Positions 62,989 through 64,000 of a DNA stretch of 64,000 nt are shown here, piece by piece. Under the pieces are notes generated by a model that did not search any database, had not been told where the DNA came from, and saw only the letters and a list, made by a program, of their open reading frames with translations. The position numbers were made by a program, and so were the translations under genes. Numbering within the stretch: position 1 is the stretch's first letter; every line of letters starts with the position of its first letter. Source of the stretch: Symbiodinium kawagutii (taxonomy: Eukaryota > Sar > Dinophyceae > Suessiales > Symbiodiniaceae); the NCBI GenBank assembly GCA_009767595.1, contig VSDK01011285.1, positions 241,542 to 305,541 of the forward strand, read 5' to 3'.

Positions 62989-64000
62989 GTCGAGAAAGAT
63001 TCGGGACGTTGGCTGGTGATTTTGAATGAGTACAACTGGTAAAAGTGAATTATGACGGTCAATAACAATCAATATTGATCATTAGTGATGGTTATTAAAT
63101 GCCATTAATAATGATGATGGTTAAGAGTTAAGCCAAGGACGGTATTGCTTAAATTGGGTTGTGATCAATCATCTTATGTTGACAATGGCCAACCATTCAC
63201 CATCATGATTTTGAATTTGTGATTATGTTGGATTTGATCAATAGTATTGTTCATAATGGTGTTAAAGGAATGATTGGAAATTAGTTGTGTTGAATATTCA
63301 AGAATGAGTTGCTTATGTCGCTGGTGAATGAGTTGGTGACGTAATGATAGACACATTTTGCTAAGCCGCCATCATCTTTACCTATACATTTAAAGCTTGT
63401 GATTTACCGCCCCTTAAGGGCAGTTTCCTAATGCCCATATGGATCTATTTAGTTTGAACATCGTTTCACAATGTAGATAATGGATAATGATGGCTACTAG
63501 TCATGGTAAATGATGGCCAATTGTGATGGGTTGGCTATTTTGCTGATGGTGAAAGATTATTGGTGGTTCATAATTTATACGAAATACTGATTGATGTTTG
63601 ATGATGGCGGATGCTGGTTAGTGATGGCCAATAGATGGTAAATCCTTGCAGATAATAGTTTGAAATGATGGTTGCTGATTGACTGAATGGTGGTGATGAA
63701 AGGCAAATGCGATGATTTTTATTTGGGGGTTTAATGTTGCTTAATGAATCTTGATGATGGTTGATGGCGATGCTTAATAATTGCCACTACTGCTCAAAAA
63801 TGGTTTTGGTCGATGGGGTATGATTGACAACAGTTGATGATGGCTGATATTCGCTAAGACACCGGTTAATGATGGTTCATTAGATGGTTCACACCCAGTG
63901 GTTGCTGAGGGTTCATTAGTGAACGGCCAATACTGGCTGGTGGTGTTTTTAGTGCTTCACGATGGCACTGTCAAGTCAATTATGATTGAGAAATGATGGC
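62989..64000. repeat. Intron-type repeat DNA, G-rich sense
   Basis: Dense in GATGATGGTTGATGGCGATG phrases on the + strand to the window end. No exon is seen, so the kinase intron continues past 64000. Confidence 0.75.

Noticed and set aside
1..64000. CRISPR array, tRNA, rRNA, bacterial operon
   Set aside because: Repeats are degenerate and not regularly spaced with unique spacers; no cloverleaf or rRNA core sequence noticed; gene structure is eukaryotic.

Overview
The window looks like nuclear DNA of a dinoflagellate. It shows short exons, often about 65% GC, as islands in long AT-richer introns (usually 0.5 to 5 kb). The recognisable exons lie on the + strand, introns are GT-AG with one well supported GC-AG case, and there is a thylakoid-lumen-type targeting segment, a dinoflagellate-style cytosine methyltransferase relic and several families of small terminal-inverted-repeat (TIR) elements inside introns. 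The species cannot be fixed from sequence alone. There is no bacterial-style gene organisation, CRISPR array, rRNA or tRNA that I can see.

Region 1 (1-14 kb): a few short exon islands (about 0.83, 3.6, 4.6, 5.1 and 11.6 kb), a 12-bp minisatellite next to a 571-bp assembly gap, an inverted-repeat element at 3.4 kb, the methyltransferase relic at 6.8-7.6 kb and several lower-GC coding fragments. Region 2 (15.9-46 kb): a chain of GC-rich exons (15.9, 17.5, 23.7, 33.5, 37.1, 37.9, 41.1, 45.2, 46.3 kb). Their splice phases can be joined, starting from an exon with a twin-arginine, AxA-type lumen signal. Around them are many ~50% GC coding-like fragments, several broken by stops or frameshifts. Region 3 (49.0-63.0 kb): a confidently recognised phosphagen kinase (ATP:guanido phosphotransferase, creatine-kinase-like specificity loop) split into at least 12 exons. 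One of these is a 24-nt microexon whose length exactly fills the gap in the family alignment. The gene runs off the right edge.

The introns are made mostly of a degenerate TGGTTGATGATGG-type repeat. It tends to be G-rich (TGGTTGATGG sense) just after an exon and C-rich (CCATCAACCA sense) just before the next one, so many introns are potential long inverted repeats. Together with introner-like TIR elements that begin exactly at exon ends, this is the most interesting structural signal here. An intact 130-residue ORF with a PARP-type zinc-finger-like cysteine/histidine pattern sits inside one phosphagen kinase intron.

Exon calls in Region 3 rest on family knowledge plus phase and length agreement. 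Most other exon calls rest on open frame, GC content and splice-like borders only, and no transcript evidence was available.
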